From: Lepidodermella squamata
Lineage: Eukaryota; Gastrotricha
Length of the DNA stretch: 64,000 nucleotides
Assembly (NCBI GenBank): GCA_047495785.1
Contig: JBLDXI010000021.1
Span: 496,001-560,000, forward strand
Direction of reading: 5' to 3'
The notes below the pieces were generated by a model that was given only the letters and a program-made list of their open reading frames with translations, did no database searches and was not told the origin of the DNA. The translations under genes were made by a program, and so were the position numbers. Shown piece after piece: positions 47,926 to 58,696 of the stretch. Numbering within the stretch: position 1 is the first letter of the stretch; each line of letters opens with the position of its first letter.

Positions 47926-48093
47926 AATTGGAATTTCAGTGGAACACCGTCAGCAAGACAAAATGACAACAATGTTAGATGATGTCACAATATTAGGAAT
48001 AAATAACACCTCAAAAAAGAAAAGACTCAACAATGAGGAAGGGTGGCGATTGATGTAATTGAGGTCAAATTAAGCACTATGCATATAACATTA

Positions 48094-48896
48094 TCATCCG
48101 CAAAAAATTATAAAAATGTCATGGCAAAAATTGTCTCTTCTTGCAAGCCATCTGTAAAAATAAAATACAGCCAATAAGGAAACTATAGTCGATATCAGGG
48201 ATTCAGTATCAAAAGTCGCCCATTTTACTCCGAGCCATCCAAAAAAATACGAAACTGCACAATAAATAGAGTACAAAAATAAACATGAAAACGTGCGCTT
48301 AATTGGGGGTGCAAAAAAGTGATAAAAAAATAGAACACATACCGGATAAAAAAATTCAGCAGGGTTTGAATTGAGAGGCGGCTTGCTAGTAAAACCGGTC
48401 AGCAAATTCAGCAATATAAACTCCTAGAAAGTCAAGAACTTGAGATGTAAATGGATAGCGGATACAATAATAGCAAAAAGCAAAGATGTCACATATTAGC
48501 TAAATTGGCTATCGGATTCGTTACTCCTCAAGTACTGTAGAAATTGAAACCCTCACCGATATGTATACAAACTACAGACTTGACGAAAGTGTAAACAAAT
48601 GTACATTACACTGACGAAAAATTCGAAGATACTTTAACCACCATCTCCAATTGTCGAACATGATTTCACCAAGACACTGTTTCCAATCTCCATAGATATT
48701 AAATGTAACAAGCATTTGAAAATTCGGTAGAAGCCTAACTAATTTATTGAAATGGAATTCATAACTGGTTTAACTTATAGCCTGAAGTATGAAGTATCTA
48801 ACCTAGCAAAAATCGGCATTGAGCTTCGCTGATATTTAAAACTAATGAAGTGAATCTAAAGTCAATTGAAAACGGTAAAAGCATAATGAATACCAT
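48094..48896 (-). CDS. Possible exons of a polytopic membrane protein (uncertain model)
   Basis: Minus-strand frames with splice-compatible edges: 48803-48896, 48738 down to about 48617, 48343-48423 and 48094-48297. The first two join in phase 1 (G|TT), giving a hydrophobic segment (VMVFIMLLPF), then FLLVRLLPNFQMLV and a Trp-rich helix (FDNWRWWLKYLRIF). The last two join in phase 0 across a 45-nt intron, giving two hydrophobic segments (FLYSIYCAVSYFFGWLG and LISTIVSLLAVFYFY) and a stop at 48094. I could not find a phase-consistent join between the second and third exon, so one exon may be missing, or these may be chance frames in AT-rich DNA. No family recognised. Confidence 0.35.
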
Positions 48897-49459
48897 AACA
48901 CAAATCCGATAAATGAAGCAATATCAAGACAACATCGATCAAAATAATTCAGTTGATGTGGTATTCGCCTGCGATATGAAATCGCCAGTTAACGACAAAC
49001 CAGCACCAATCACTTAGCAGTTGAAGCCTTAACTAAGTTTAGACTAATGACTTGATACATTTTAAGATTGTTCGGGCCTGGTTATATTCTAGGCGCTCAA
49101 CCTCAAAAGCTTAGCACGTGATGTCTGTCTACCGTCTACCGTCTACGTTAAGTGTCTCCTGTGTGTACTGTCTAGTGTGTACTGTCTACCGTCTAGCGTC
49201 TACCGTCTACGTTGTACCACGAAATTCTGCAGGAGCATCATCTGCTCTGTCACACCTGTCCCTTAAACCGGAGTATTTCTCGAAGTTCCAGGTGCCCCTT
49301 AAGAAAACTGAAAAATATTAGAACCTTTTTGGAAAAGTACAACTTACGTATTTTTTTAATTTATGCACTCAAATCGATAAAACAATGTAAAAATAATGTG
49401 ACTATAAAATAATGCTATAGAATAGCCAAAAGCTGCAAAAAGAATTGGATCTTCGATAT
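48897..49459. other. Intergenic region upstream of LACTB cluster
   Basis: No exon recognised, apart from possible continuation of the uncertain minus-strand membrane gene. It contains the TCTACCG minisatellite listed separately. It should hold the promoter for the plus-strand cluster. Confidence 0.4.
49124..49213. repeat. TCTACCG-type minisatellite
   Basis: About 90 bp of imperfect tandem copies of TCTACCG/TCTACG and related TGTACTGTCTAG units. Non-coding, roughly 250 bp before the LACTB start. Confidence 0.7.
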
Positions 49460-51001
49460 ATGCTATTTTCGGCGCCGATTTTACCGGCTACTCATGCTTC
49501 GCTAAGATATTCTTCAGTGTTCCATTTACCGTCATTTGAAGAAGTCGCTACTGCCGCCATGTTAAAATGCGTGCTAAATTTCAAGCGAGCGTCAGTGGCC
49601 TTTGTCGCAGGGGCTGCTGTTGTTGCTGCGATTCGTGAAGTTGAGGATGGTCAGGTAGCAAATGACGATTCTTCTCAAAAAGAGGGTTCTCTTCTATCCA
49701 CAGCGATTGAACAGAGCAAGCGTCAGATAATGCTGTTCAGAGAAGAAACTGGCATTCCTGGTTTGTCGGTAGCGGTTGAAATTGACGGTAAATCAGTTTG
49801 GGCCGACGGCATTGGATATGCGGATGTTGAAAATCACATTCCTTGCTCTGGCAGTACAGTGATGCGTATCGCTAGTATTTCCAAACCAATCACAATGGCT
49901 CTTGTCGCGCGTTTATGGCAGGAAGGCTTGCTCGATATAGACAAGCCCATTCATCATTACGTTCCCGAGTTTGCCCCGAAAACAACCAGTGATGGAAAAC
50001 AAACTAGTCCATCATTGCGCCAGTTAGCCGCTCATTTGGGTGGCATCCGTCATTATCGTTCTGTTCATGAACAAAGAAATATTGACTCCGACCCGGCAGC
50101 CTCGCGTTTGGCTTCTCATGATGATTCCGCGCTAAGAGAGTTCTACAGTCGCAAGCGATATACTGGCGTTCGCGAGTCTCTGTCCACTTTTAAAGATGAC
50201 GAGCTTGTCTATCCTCCCGGCGAACGATTTCTCTACACGACTTACGGATATTCGCTATTGGGTGCGGCTGCTGAAGTTGCTGGAAATCGCCCGCTACCCA
50301 TACTTTATCGTCAGTTGTTTCGACATCTGGGTCTCCATAACACGCATCTGGATGATCCTCTCATGATCATTCCTCACAGATCTCGCCAATATGTTCGAAC
50401 CAAAGACGGCCGACTGGAAAATGCCCCCTACGTAGATAACTCTAATAAATGGGCTGGTGGTGGACTTATCAGCAGCGCCAAAGACATCGCTCATTTTGGC
50501 TCGGCCATGCTCAAATGCTACCAATGTGCTGAGCCCGGCTCAGTTGATTGCGAAGGCGCATACCTTAGCGGGTCAACTATGCGTGCAATATGGACACCAG
50601 TTGACCGCACACATTGTTGGCACAAGAGCGGCAAGTATGCTCTCGGATGGTGCATTTTAGAGCCACCCAAGAAAAACTCTCCGACTCCTGCTCATCCACT
50701 TCTTGATGATAACCGACCCATTTTTACTCATTCCGGTGGTGCTGTTGGCGGTACCAGTATGTTGCTTGTTTTACCAGCAAGGCAATCAAATTTTATGAAA
50801 TTGGCTCAAAACTATGCGGAGAATAAGAGGCAACAATTTGGTACGGTTAAAGCCGCTGAAGTATACAATCCTTCACAGTCTACAACAGGAATTCCTCGCG
50901 GTGTAACTGTTGCTATTCTCGCGAATCTTCAAGGTGTATCTGGCATCGGTGATCTCGCTCTCGATATTGCTCTACGATTTGACCGCGTTCGATCTGAATG
51001 A
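49460..51001 (+). CDS. LACTB-like serine beta-lactamase-family protein, mitochondrial
   Basis: A single uninterrupted exon of 513 aa. The family motifs are in order: the active-site S-x-x-K in RIASISKPITM, HLGGIRHY, PGERFLYTTYGYSLLG (the tyrosine motif, Y-T-T rather than Y-x-N as in other LACTB proteins), YVDNSNKWAGGGL, and the HSGGAVGGTSMLLVLP triad motif in place of K-T-G. PRGVTVAILANLQGV ends the fold. LACTB is a filament-forming serine protease of the mitochondrial intermembrane space linked to lipid metabolism. The N-terminus is basic and hydrophobic with a membrane-like stretch (SVAFVAGAAVVAAI), fitting import. The start at 49460 is the first in-frame ATG, and 49559 (MLKCVLNF) is an alternative. 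It is the only long intronless gene here. UTP6 follows 115 bp downstream. Confidence 0.92.
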   Translation: MLFSAPILPATHASLRYSSVFHLPSFEEVATAAMLKCVLNFKRASVAFVAGAAVVAAIREVEDGQVANDDSSQKEGSLLSTAIEQSKRQIMLFREETGIPGLSVAVEIDGKSVWADGIGYADVENHIPCSGSTVMRIASISKPITMALVARLWQEGLLDIDKPIHHYVPEFAPKTTSDGKQTSPSLRQLAAHLGGIRHYRSVHEQRNIDSDPAASRLASHDDSALREFYSRKRYTGVRESLSTFKDDELVYPPGERFLYTTYGYSLLGAAAEVAGNRPLPILYRQLFRHLGLHNTHLDDPLMIIPHRSRQYVRTKDGRLENAPYVDNSNKWAGGGLISSAKDIAHFGSAMLKCYQCAEPGSVDCEGAYLSGSTMRAIWTPVDRTHCWHKSGKYALGWCILEPPKKNSPTPAHPLLDDNRPIFTHSGGAVGGTSMLLVLPARQSNFMKLAQNYAENKRQQFGTVKAAEVYNPSQSTTGIPRGVTVAILANLQGVSGIGDLALDIALRFDRVRSE

Positions 51002-51116
51002 AATTTACGATATTAATAACTGCTGTTCTTTCAAGAGTCTCGTCGTTATTAAAACATGCATGCAATCTTTTGGAATTAACATTGGATTATTTTTTCCGTA
51101 GAGTTGATTATAAAGT

Positions 51117-53198
51117 ATGGCTGAGTTTGTTGAAGCCTGGACTGAGCGGACCATCGAAAATCTTAACCAATATCGGCAACTGGAATTGCTGACAGATGAC
51201 GAGGCGAAAAATGTAGTGAAAGCCAGGCAGGCTCATGAGTACCGATTAGCCCGACATGTCAAAAATAAGTCGGACTATACAAAATACATTCAATTTGAGA
51301 TCAACTTCCTAGAAATGATTCGTCTTAGACGCAAGGCAAGTAAATTTTGTTTAGCTAAGATGATTAATCTCGCATTTTTCTAGAAATTTCGAAACTTCAA
51401 CCGCCTGCAATTGGACTTTGATCAGAAAAATCGAATTCATGCCCTATTTCGAAGCTGCACGACGCGATTTCAAGACGATATTTCACTTTGGCTGTCCCAA
51501 ATTGAATTTTCAAAGAAACAGGTTTGTGCTTTATGCTGTCTTCTATTGTTTGCTACATTTTCTCATTAAACAGAATCAGACTGTTTACACCGGAAAAATT
51601 TATAAGCGAATGCTGCAAATTCATGCTCATCGACCCGATTTATGGTTGGAAGCTGCAAGTTGGGAAATCGAAATCGGGCAGCACGAGACTGCGCGTAAAA
51701 TATTTCTGACAGCCCTGCGCTTCAATAAGAGCGAAAAGACCTTATGGATTGCTTATCAACGATTTGAACTTCAACAGTGTATGAATGCTCAAAAGCTCGC
51801 TGCCGAGAAACCAAAGAAAGAAAAGTCAGAAGTTGAAGCGGCTGAGACTGCAAAAAAACAAGAATACCCTGAAGCTGTAAAAGATGGTCGCTTAGCCGTT
51901 CTCGCTTTTCGTAAAGCCATTGAGGCTAATGCGGGTGATGAATCTTTTACTGTTCAGCTGCTGGAGGCTTGGCGAGAAATAGCTGATAACCGACTCGCAA
52001 CGCTACGTCTAGACGATGTATTCTCTCTTCTGACCATCGACTATCACCACCCTAAACTAGCTGCTGCATGGTGCAGGCGCCCTATGACTGGTATTGTTGC
52101 TGACTGCCGAATTGAAGCCGTCCGTGCGGTTATTTCTAACTTTGATGAAAAACTTGCCGGAGATGAAGAGTTGTCGAATAACGGTGAATTCCGAAGTCTT
52201 CAGGTTCGATTTATTATCGAGCAAATTAACAAGGTTGCACCGAAGTCAAAGTCAAAAGAGAGTCCGAATCCTGAGCGTTCGTTTTTCCTATCAAAAATAC
52301 GGGTTTTGGTTGAAGAAGCGGAAACCAAGCGAATTGTTCTCAACGAAGAAGTACTCGCTGATTCAGTAAGATTTGATGTCTCAAGTTTAAGGAATTGCTA
52401 TAATTTACCTCATTACAGTTTGATCTTCTGGACACGGAAGGCTATCAAGTACCTCATTCTGTGGTTCGATCAGCTTTGACTGCTTACCCTAGCTCCAGAC
52501 GGCTTTGGATATCTTTATTCGAGACTTATGTATCCACTAAAGCTGGCAAAAGCTTCGACTTTCTTCCAGATGTGATTAAAAGCTTTTCGACTGTCTTCCC
52601 GGAAACTGTGAAAGGTCAGAACGATGGAATGGCTGTTTGGCATGCAGCCCTACAATTGTGTGTTTTGAAACGACTACCCGTCGATCGTTTCGAAAACGTG
52701 TGGACCGAGGCAGTTTCGCGTCATAATGCGGAGCTTGGGCCAGCTTATTTAGAGTGGGCATATCACTCATGTGCATTGTCATCAACGCCGTGGAAGGCTG
52801 CCGAAAGAGCTTTCTCCAAAATGTCAGCAGTTTCAGTTAAAAGACCGCTCCCATTTGACCTTCATTTGACGCGGTTGAAACTTGCTATTTCGACATGTGA
52901 TTGCTCTCAAATTTTCGGCGAAGTGAAGGAGACAGCTCAATTTTGCGAGTTGGACGCTGCTGCTGTGAGAAAAATTTTCGAGGAGGCGTTTCTCGACGTC
53001 GGAACTGCTCATTTGGATCTGTGGTTGCTGTATACGCAGTTTGAAGATTCGCATGGCGATTTGGAGTCTTTGACCCATGTTGCCTGGCGCGCCCGGCACT
53101 CGCTGCCCGGCGATCAACTAGTCCAGTTCAATGTGGCTTACAACAATATTACGTCAAGTTGTGCTCAAGTCGGGTCAAAATTGCGCAAAACTTTTTGA
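51117..53198 (+). CDS. U3 snoRNA-associated protein UTP6 (small-subunit processome)
   Basis: Exons 51117-51335, 51384-51521, 51574-52365 and 52419-53198 encode about 642 aa, somewhat longer than the roughly 600 typical for UTP6. The N-terminus carries the family pattern (EYRLARHVKNKSDYTKYIQFEINFLEMIRLRRK; quoted in parts: EYRLARHV, YIQFEINFLEMIRLRR). The rest shows HAT-type helical repeats (e.g. LWLEAASWEIE, ARKIFLTALRF, LWISLFETYV, LWLLYTQFE). UTP6 acts in the nucleolus in 18S rRNA processing. Intron 1 is a GC-AG intron (AAG|GCAAGT), which is needed to keep the frame. The ATG lies 16 bp after ATTTTTTCCGTAG, a likely trans-splice acceptor, and 116 bp after the LACTB stop, so it may be the second gene of an operon. 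Confidence 0.9.
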
Positions 53199-53403
53199 TG
53201 TTTAAAGCTTTTATTGTTGCTTCCTTCCAAGAAAATACAAGTGCATTCTTCAAGTATCATAATTTGTTGTTGGCTGTTTTCATGAAGCTGTAGTCAATTG
53301 GCGCGAAGGAGTTGAGAATCGCGATTCTACGTCAGGGTCATATCCCTCCAATTTTAAAATTTGTATTTCCCCTTCCAACTTTAGTGAATATTTAATTGAA
53401 GAA

Positions 53404-54325
53404 ATGCCTGGTAGAAGCCGCTCCGGTTCAACCTCGAGCGATGATTCCAGCTCGTCCAGCGACTCAAGCAGCTCAGGATCGTCATCGGACTCGTCATCAA
53501 GCTCGTCCAGCTCATCTTCGAGCAGCGCGTCCGACCGCGGCCAACGTCGCCGGTCGCCGCCTCAGCGAGGTGGCCCTCCCCGTCGTGATGACAGCCGAGA
53601 CCGAGATCGAGACCGGCGCGCCCCGGCTCGCCGACGATCGCGATCCGCGTCTCGATCGCCACCCCATCGAGGCGGCCGAGTGTCACCGCCGCGTCGCCGG
53701 GCATCTCCTCCGCGGCGCGATGACCGTGACCGCGATCGGGACCGCGAAAGAGGAGATCGAGATCGCGACATTCGAAAACCGCGGGGCGATCTTGCTAACC
53801 AGGAGAACAAGCAACCCAATGATGAGAAGCCGGCAACAGAAGCTCGTTCGTCACCCTCCCGTGATCGGGAAAGACCGGCCCGTAGACGCAGCCCGTCTCC
53901 CGCCCAACAACAGCCGCCGAAGCCCCTTACTACAATTCAAGTTGGCCGTTTGACGCGGAACGTGACTCGTGAACACCTGATGGAGATTTTCGGCACATTT
54001 GGAAAGATCAAGACTCTCGACATGCCAACTGAGCGTTTACACCCGGAATTTAACCGTGGCTATGCTTATGTTGAATACGAAACACCAGAGGAGGCTGCTG
54101 AGGCGATGAAATTGATGGATGGCGGACAAATTGATGGCGCTGAAATTATTGTTTCCACTCCTCGGGACGGTATAATTGGACAAATGTTCGAGACCGTTAA
54201 ATTTATGTAATTTTCTTTTCATAGTGCCGAAAGCTCGTAACGAACCAGGTGATCGCAGGGTTGCGGCTGGTGCCAGGTCTCGCTCTCGCAGTCCTCGTCG
54301 CCGACGTAGGTCGGGCAGTCGATGA
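53404..54325 (+). CDS. RNPS1-like SR-related splicing and EJC protein
   Basis: Exons 53404-54169 and 54225-54325 encode 288 aa, close to the 305 of human RNPS1. A serine-rich N-terminus (long Ser/Asp run) is followed by an Arg/Asp/Ser-rich domain and one RRM (about residues 178-255). The RRM carries IQVGRLTRNVTREHLMEIFG, FGKIKTLDM and NRGYAYVEYETPEEAAEAMK, closely matching RNPS1. A short RS tail (SRSRSPRRRRRSGSR) ends the protein. RNPS1 belongs to the ASAP/PSAP complexes of the exon junction complex and affects splicing choice and mRNA decay in the nucleus. The start lies 20 bp after a TTCCAACTTTAG acceptor-like site and 206 bp after UTP6, so it may be the third gene of that cluster. Confidence 0.93.
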
Positions 54326-54692
54326 TGAATGAACAGAAGCGCATTGTTTCTTTCAAGCGCCGTTATGGCGGTTCAACTTGCTCATAATATCTGATGCAGC
54401 ATTGTGAATGTGATTATTTCGTCAGTAACTTCTAGCCAGTTCTTTTCGTGTGTGGTGTAACGAAGAATTTTCCTGTTCTTCAGCTGAAATTTTCTTACGC
54501 TCATTATATAAATAATAAAATTGATTTCTCATCACGGTGTTCTTTCGATTTTATTTCCTACTCAACGCGTTACGAAAAGAAACTAGATAGACATCACCTA
54601 CATAAATAGAAAGAGACAGATTTTTGTCATGGAAGAAATCATGGCTTCAAAAAATAGGGTAATATACTAATAATATCACAGAATATCTAATG
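54326..54692. other. Spacer between convergent genes
   Basis: The shared 3' flank of RNPS1 (plus; AATAAA near 54513) and the unknown minus-strand gene. No coding sequence is seen. Confidence 0.5.
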
Positions 54693-57555
54693 TCATGCCC
54701 GCTCTTGCTCTTGAGAGTATTTTGGCACCATTTGTGTTGCGTTGCTTAGTTTGAGTCTCTGATCATTCGGCACGTTTTCAGTTTGACGGACAGCTAGTGA
54801 GTATAGATTGACAGTCGACGATGTCGGCACAACGCCATCAGCAGGTACTTGCATCGCAAAGACCGAAGGAGGTTGAGTCACCCGTCTTCCAGCGTGGCCG
54901 ATCGGGTGGAAATAATTCGAAGCTCGCGCGTTGTAGGCATGGCCCAGAGGCGACGGCATGTAAATAGCAGGCAACGTCACGATCGAGTCATTTGTTCGCT
55001 CTCTGACTATGCTGTCAGCAACGGCGTATCGAACAGGCGGCACCGGTGTTCCGGTTAAAGCGCCTGTGTGCCTACTGAAACCAGACGGCTTTTGGTGTTG
55101 CGTTCGTGTGTGGCGAGCATCTCCAGACCCGTACGTTGGAGCTCGTCCTGAGCAATAATCACATTCATTCATTCTTTGACGAAGTTGGCGTAATTCAGCA
55201 TCCATGGATCGCAGCGCTTGAGACATGTTTCTCTGTTGCTCTCTGCAAAATTATGAATTTTAAGGAATAGGGGGCAACAAGCCGGTGAAAACTTACTGAA
55301 ATTTCCGACGAAGTTCAGTTACAGCTTCAGATTCTATAGTCAAATCACTAGGTTCACGATCTGGGCTTTCAACAGTGTCCCATCTAACAGGCGAAAGAGC
55401 GACAGAATGGCTGCTAAGGGGCCGACGAGCTGTAAAGACGTCTCGAGGCTGTTCCGAGGTTTGAGGCGCTGCTTTATATATTGGCTCTGGTTCGTATTCA
55501 ACTTGAGCGCTGCGTGGAGGCGATGGTGGTGGTCGTTGAGGAGTTGGAGAAGCTTTTCGTTGTTGTGCTACTAACGGGGGTGGCGATGTTGGTTTTTGAG
55601 CAACTGGAGGCATGGGCGCCACGACGATTGGTAGTGTTGGAGGTGGACTGATCGAAGTCGCAGGAGTGGGATCGGCTAATTCGGTAATTGTTCCGTGATC
55701 GGCGACCCTTAGCAGTTCATAGCGAATGCCGAAAACTGAAATAGGCGCAGAACCGACCGCTACTCGAACTGTTGTGCCAAGGCTAGTGGAATATAGAGGT
55801 ATCGACAAACGAACTGCGAAGGGGTAATCTTCTGGCAACGGAGCATCAGGATAGGGCAGCAATACTGGAGATGGGTCGGAGGCAGACAATTGCCGCATGT
55901 TAACCGATCCCACTGCCACAGTTCTATCGCCAATAATCAAATCCAGCTGCGCTTCTTCTGACATGACGGTTTGGGCATCAACAACGAAGTCTCCGATAGG
56001 TAAATTTGCATTTGGATCGTTGAAGGCAGCGGCGCCAAGAGGGAAAAATATGCTGGACTGAAGGATGGTGATGGATGAAGGGTTCGCACGAAGAGCGTAA
56101 CGTCCATCTTTGTTGCCCGTGGCGATTCGTAATCCAGTAGGACGAAAAAGCCTAACGACTAATTGCTTTGCAAATTCTAAAAAAATATTATTCCAAAGTA
56201 AGTTCGAAATGGAAAAGAAATTGGAGAATACCAGGCTCATGAGTCCAACATGCGACACTTGCTGTGACAATTGGAGGTTTGGCTTTTGGCTTTTCTGCAG
56301 AATCCTCGAAATCGTCTCCTCCGTCGCTGAATCTTACGCTTTTCTGGTAGGTAAAAACATCAGTGAAATATACAGTTAATATTACAAAAGGTTAGCTAAC
56401 CTTCTCTTTGCCATCCTTGTCTTTGCCAAATCTCTTTTCCTTAGAATACAAAATATAGGTATTTATTTTCCCCAAAATAAATGCTTAGTAGGCTCACATC
56501 AAAATCTGACATGTCAGACTCATCATCGTCATCGTCATCATCATCCTCTTCGTCACTTGGTTTGATTTCGTTTCCGGTGAGATTTGCCTCATCTTTAGTT
56601 GGCGAATAACCTTCACCCTCCATTGCCGATGCAAGCCGATCATCTACGGGGTCAGCTAGGTTTTCGACGCCTTCCCGTCGAACCATCGGTGCTGCAGGTT
56701 GGCGGAATTCGTTAGCCAGGTAAGCCTCCACAGCATCAGGTCTAAATTCAATTTTTCATAATTTATGCCTGAATTGTACTTAATTCATAAGACATACCCG
56801 CGATTGGCGGCATTCCTTAAACCAGGAAGTTTGAACTTCCATCTTCTACCGACACCTCTCGCAAGCATAACCACGCTAAACAGTTGCTCCCATTTGTTTA
56901 ATATTCGCACTGCTCGAAATTGTTCAGAACTAGCAGTTGCTAGGTGCAGCTTTCTAATAGCAGCATTCAGAAGCCTGCAATTGCGCCGGTATTGTGCGTG
57001 CAGTCGACGAAGAGCCTCTGCCCGACCATCCCAGGGCGCTGAATATAGTTCGATAAGCCGTGAAAGTTCACATGCAGTTTCGTCGAGATCCCCCATGCTA
57101 GCGGCGATAAAATTAGAAATTTCCGCAGTAAAAAAGTATCTTCTTACTTTCGGAACAGCCGAGAACATAACAATCCAAGAGTAAGCTTTAGGCTAATGGG
57201 CAACATGCTATTGTTGATTTCATTGTAGAGAGCAATCAGCTGTGAAAATAATATGAGAAACATTTACTCCTATGCGATCCCAGGTAAAACTTGTATTACT
57301 TCATTCACGTCTTTTGACGCCGTTACAATGCTTTCCATTAGGCGGTCACAGTGCAATTGAAATTGACCTCTAGCCAGCTCAGCATCCTCGTCTCGCTCCT
57401 CCATCAGAGTCTCCTCTTCGACAAGGCGAATATCCTAGCACAAAATATTCGATGAAATTTGAATGAAGATGGGTCAATAATTGACAAATTACCTCGTCAT
57501 TATCTTCTTCAACTTTATCTCCTTCTTCTCCTTCGCCTATCGCTGGCAGGTCCAT
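54693..57555 (-). CDS. Large protein with acidic region, C2-like part and coiled coil, unassigned
   Basis: Nine minus-strand exons: 57493-57555, 57300-57434, 57148-57239, 56798-57097, 56498-56741, 56401-56439, 56232-56343, 55297-56176 and 54693-55242. They sum to 804 aa with every phase consistent. An acidic N-terminus leads into a helical region (about 60-190, e.g. LDETACELSRLIELY, RRLHAQYRRNCRLLNAAI), then an eight-Asp run (about 265). A predominantly beta part follows (about 310-480, e.g. VTASVACWTHE, QLVVRLFRPTGLRIATG, LDLIIGDRTVAVGSVNM) that could be C2-like, then Pro-rich linkers. A coiled coil (EAVTELRRKFQ...MDAELRQLRQRM) and a polar tail end the protein. I do not recognise the family; a ciliary or centrosomal scaffold is only a thought. 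The ATG follows a CTTTTTAG acceptor-like site by 5 bp. Confidence 0.7.
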
Positions 57556-57645
57556 TTCAACTAAAAAGTGGCAAGAACCCTGTCTATCAAAACGAAATGT
57601 AAGTGAACAAACTGAATAAACATTATTTTATGCTGAGATGATTTT

Positions 57646-58105
57646 CTAGAGTGCTATGAATGATCTGTGCCCAAGAACTTTTCCAAGCTGACCCCGGTTC
57701 ATCGTTAACTGAAATAGGTTACCTATTTTTCTAGCACGCACTGTGGGAAGCAGTATGTGGGCGATTGCGGTAGATAAAATTAGAATTCCTGCAAAAATGA
57801 GCAATGCCGCGGACAAAGGGCTACAGAAAAATCAATGACATCAATATTCGGCGTCGTGGACACGTTATCGACGTCGCGCAAGGGATCATTCAATTCAATT
57901 CGATAGATCATTCCATGAAAGCGTCGCTAAGCAACAAAAGCAAAAGTTGTATTTATATCAGACATTGGTAAATTATAAATTTACTTGATGGAGACAAAAT
58001 AAAGTTCTCAATTTTTTTCATGCATAAAAACCTACCTCAGGCTTTTTGCCAGCGTCGCGAAAGCGAATAAAGATCTCGAGAGTTAAGCTCGAGTTAGAGC
58101 CATCG
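57646..58105 (-). CDS. Possible 3' exons of a single-pass membrane protein (uncertain)
   Basis: Minus-strand exons 58036-58105, 57862-57926 and 57646-57820 read in phase. A Ser/Thr-rich start (GSNSSLTLEIFIRFRDAG) joins RRFHGMIYRIELNDPLRDVDN through a consensus GAG|GTAGGT donor and a TTGCTTAG acceptor. A less regular 41-nt intron (GT|GTCCAC...CTGTAG) then leads to one membrane segment (PLSAALLIFAGILILSTAIA) and a basic tail. An alternative is a short 74-aa protein starting at ATG 57911. The 5' end is not found. The stop lies 91 bp before the start of the 804-aa gene, so the two could form a minus-strand operon. No family recognised. Confidence 0.4.
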
Positions 58106-58696
58106 CTTAGTCCTTAGTCCTTGCTTGTTGCTTATTGCTTCTTCCCCAGGAAGTTTAACGGGTGGATAGTTTGATGCTTTCAGTGTAATCTACCGTTTCG
58201 ATCTGTGGCAGGAGTTTTCGGAATGTAGCTAACCATGCCTTGATTTTTCAATTACATCTACTATTTGTCGGTAGTTACGGGTGGAGCAAAATTTTGTCTT
58301 ATCCAAGAGCCAAAAATGGGAATTTGCAACTTACTCTTGGCCAAGCAATAAATGAAGTGATGCGTGAAATAAATGTTGCACATTTGCTATAAGTGAAGCG
58401 AGAAGGCATAGCTATTTATTTTGGTTTCTTTTCATTCAGTATTGCACACCATTTTGTTAACCACCACGAAATACTCATTCGGAGTCATCAGTCATCTTGA
58501 ATCTTGGCATAATGCTCTCACGCACCTGTGCTAGTTATTTGTTATTTGGTACCTGCAGAACATGCGATTCTGTGTGTTTTACCATCAGGCTTGTCCTATC
58601 CGTGATAATAACCATCTTCGATCCTCTAAGCAGCTACTTATTTACCAAAGCTGCTGTTTTGTTTATTAGCTAAACTTCTCATTTAATAATTTTGAA
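58106..58696. promoter_or_regulatory. Presumed bidirectional promoter region
   Basis: The gap between divergent transcription units: the minus-strand membrane/804-aa genes and the plus-strand MYCBP cluster. Promoter function is inferred from the position; no TATA box or specific factor site is evident. A minus-strand frame near 58150-58230 may be a further 5' exon of the membrane gene. An acceptor-like TTTATTAG lies at 58662-58669. Confidence 0.4.

Noticed and set aside
53396-53953. 185-codon frame overlapping RNPS1
   Set aside because: Shadow of the repetitive RS-coding exon in another frame; the RNPS1 frame carries the RRM and family motifs.
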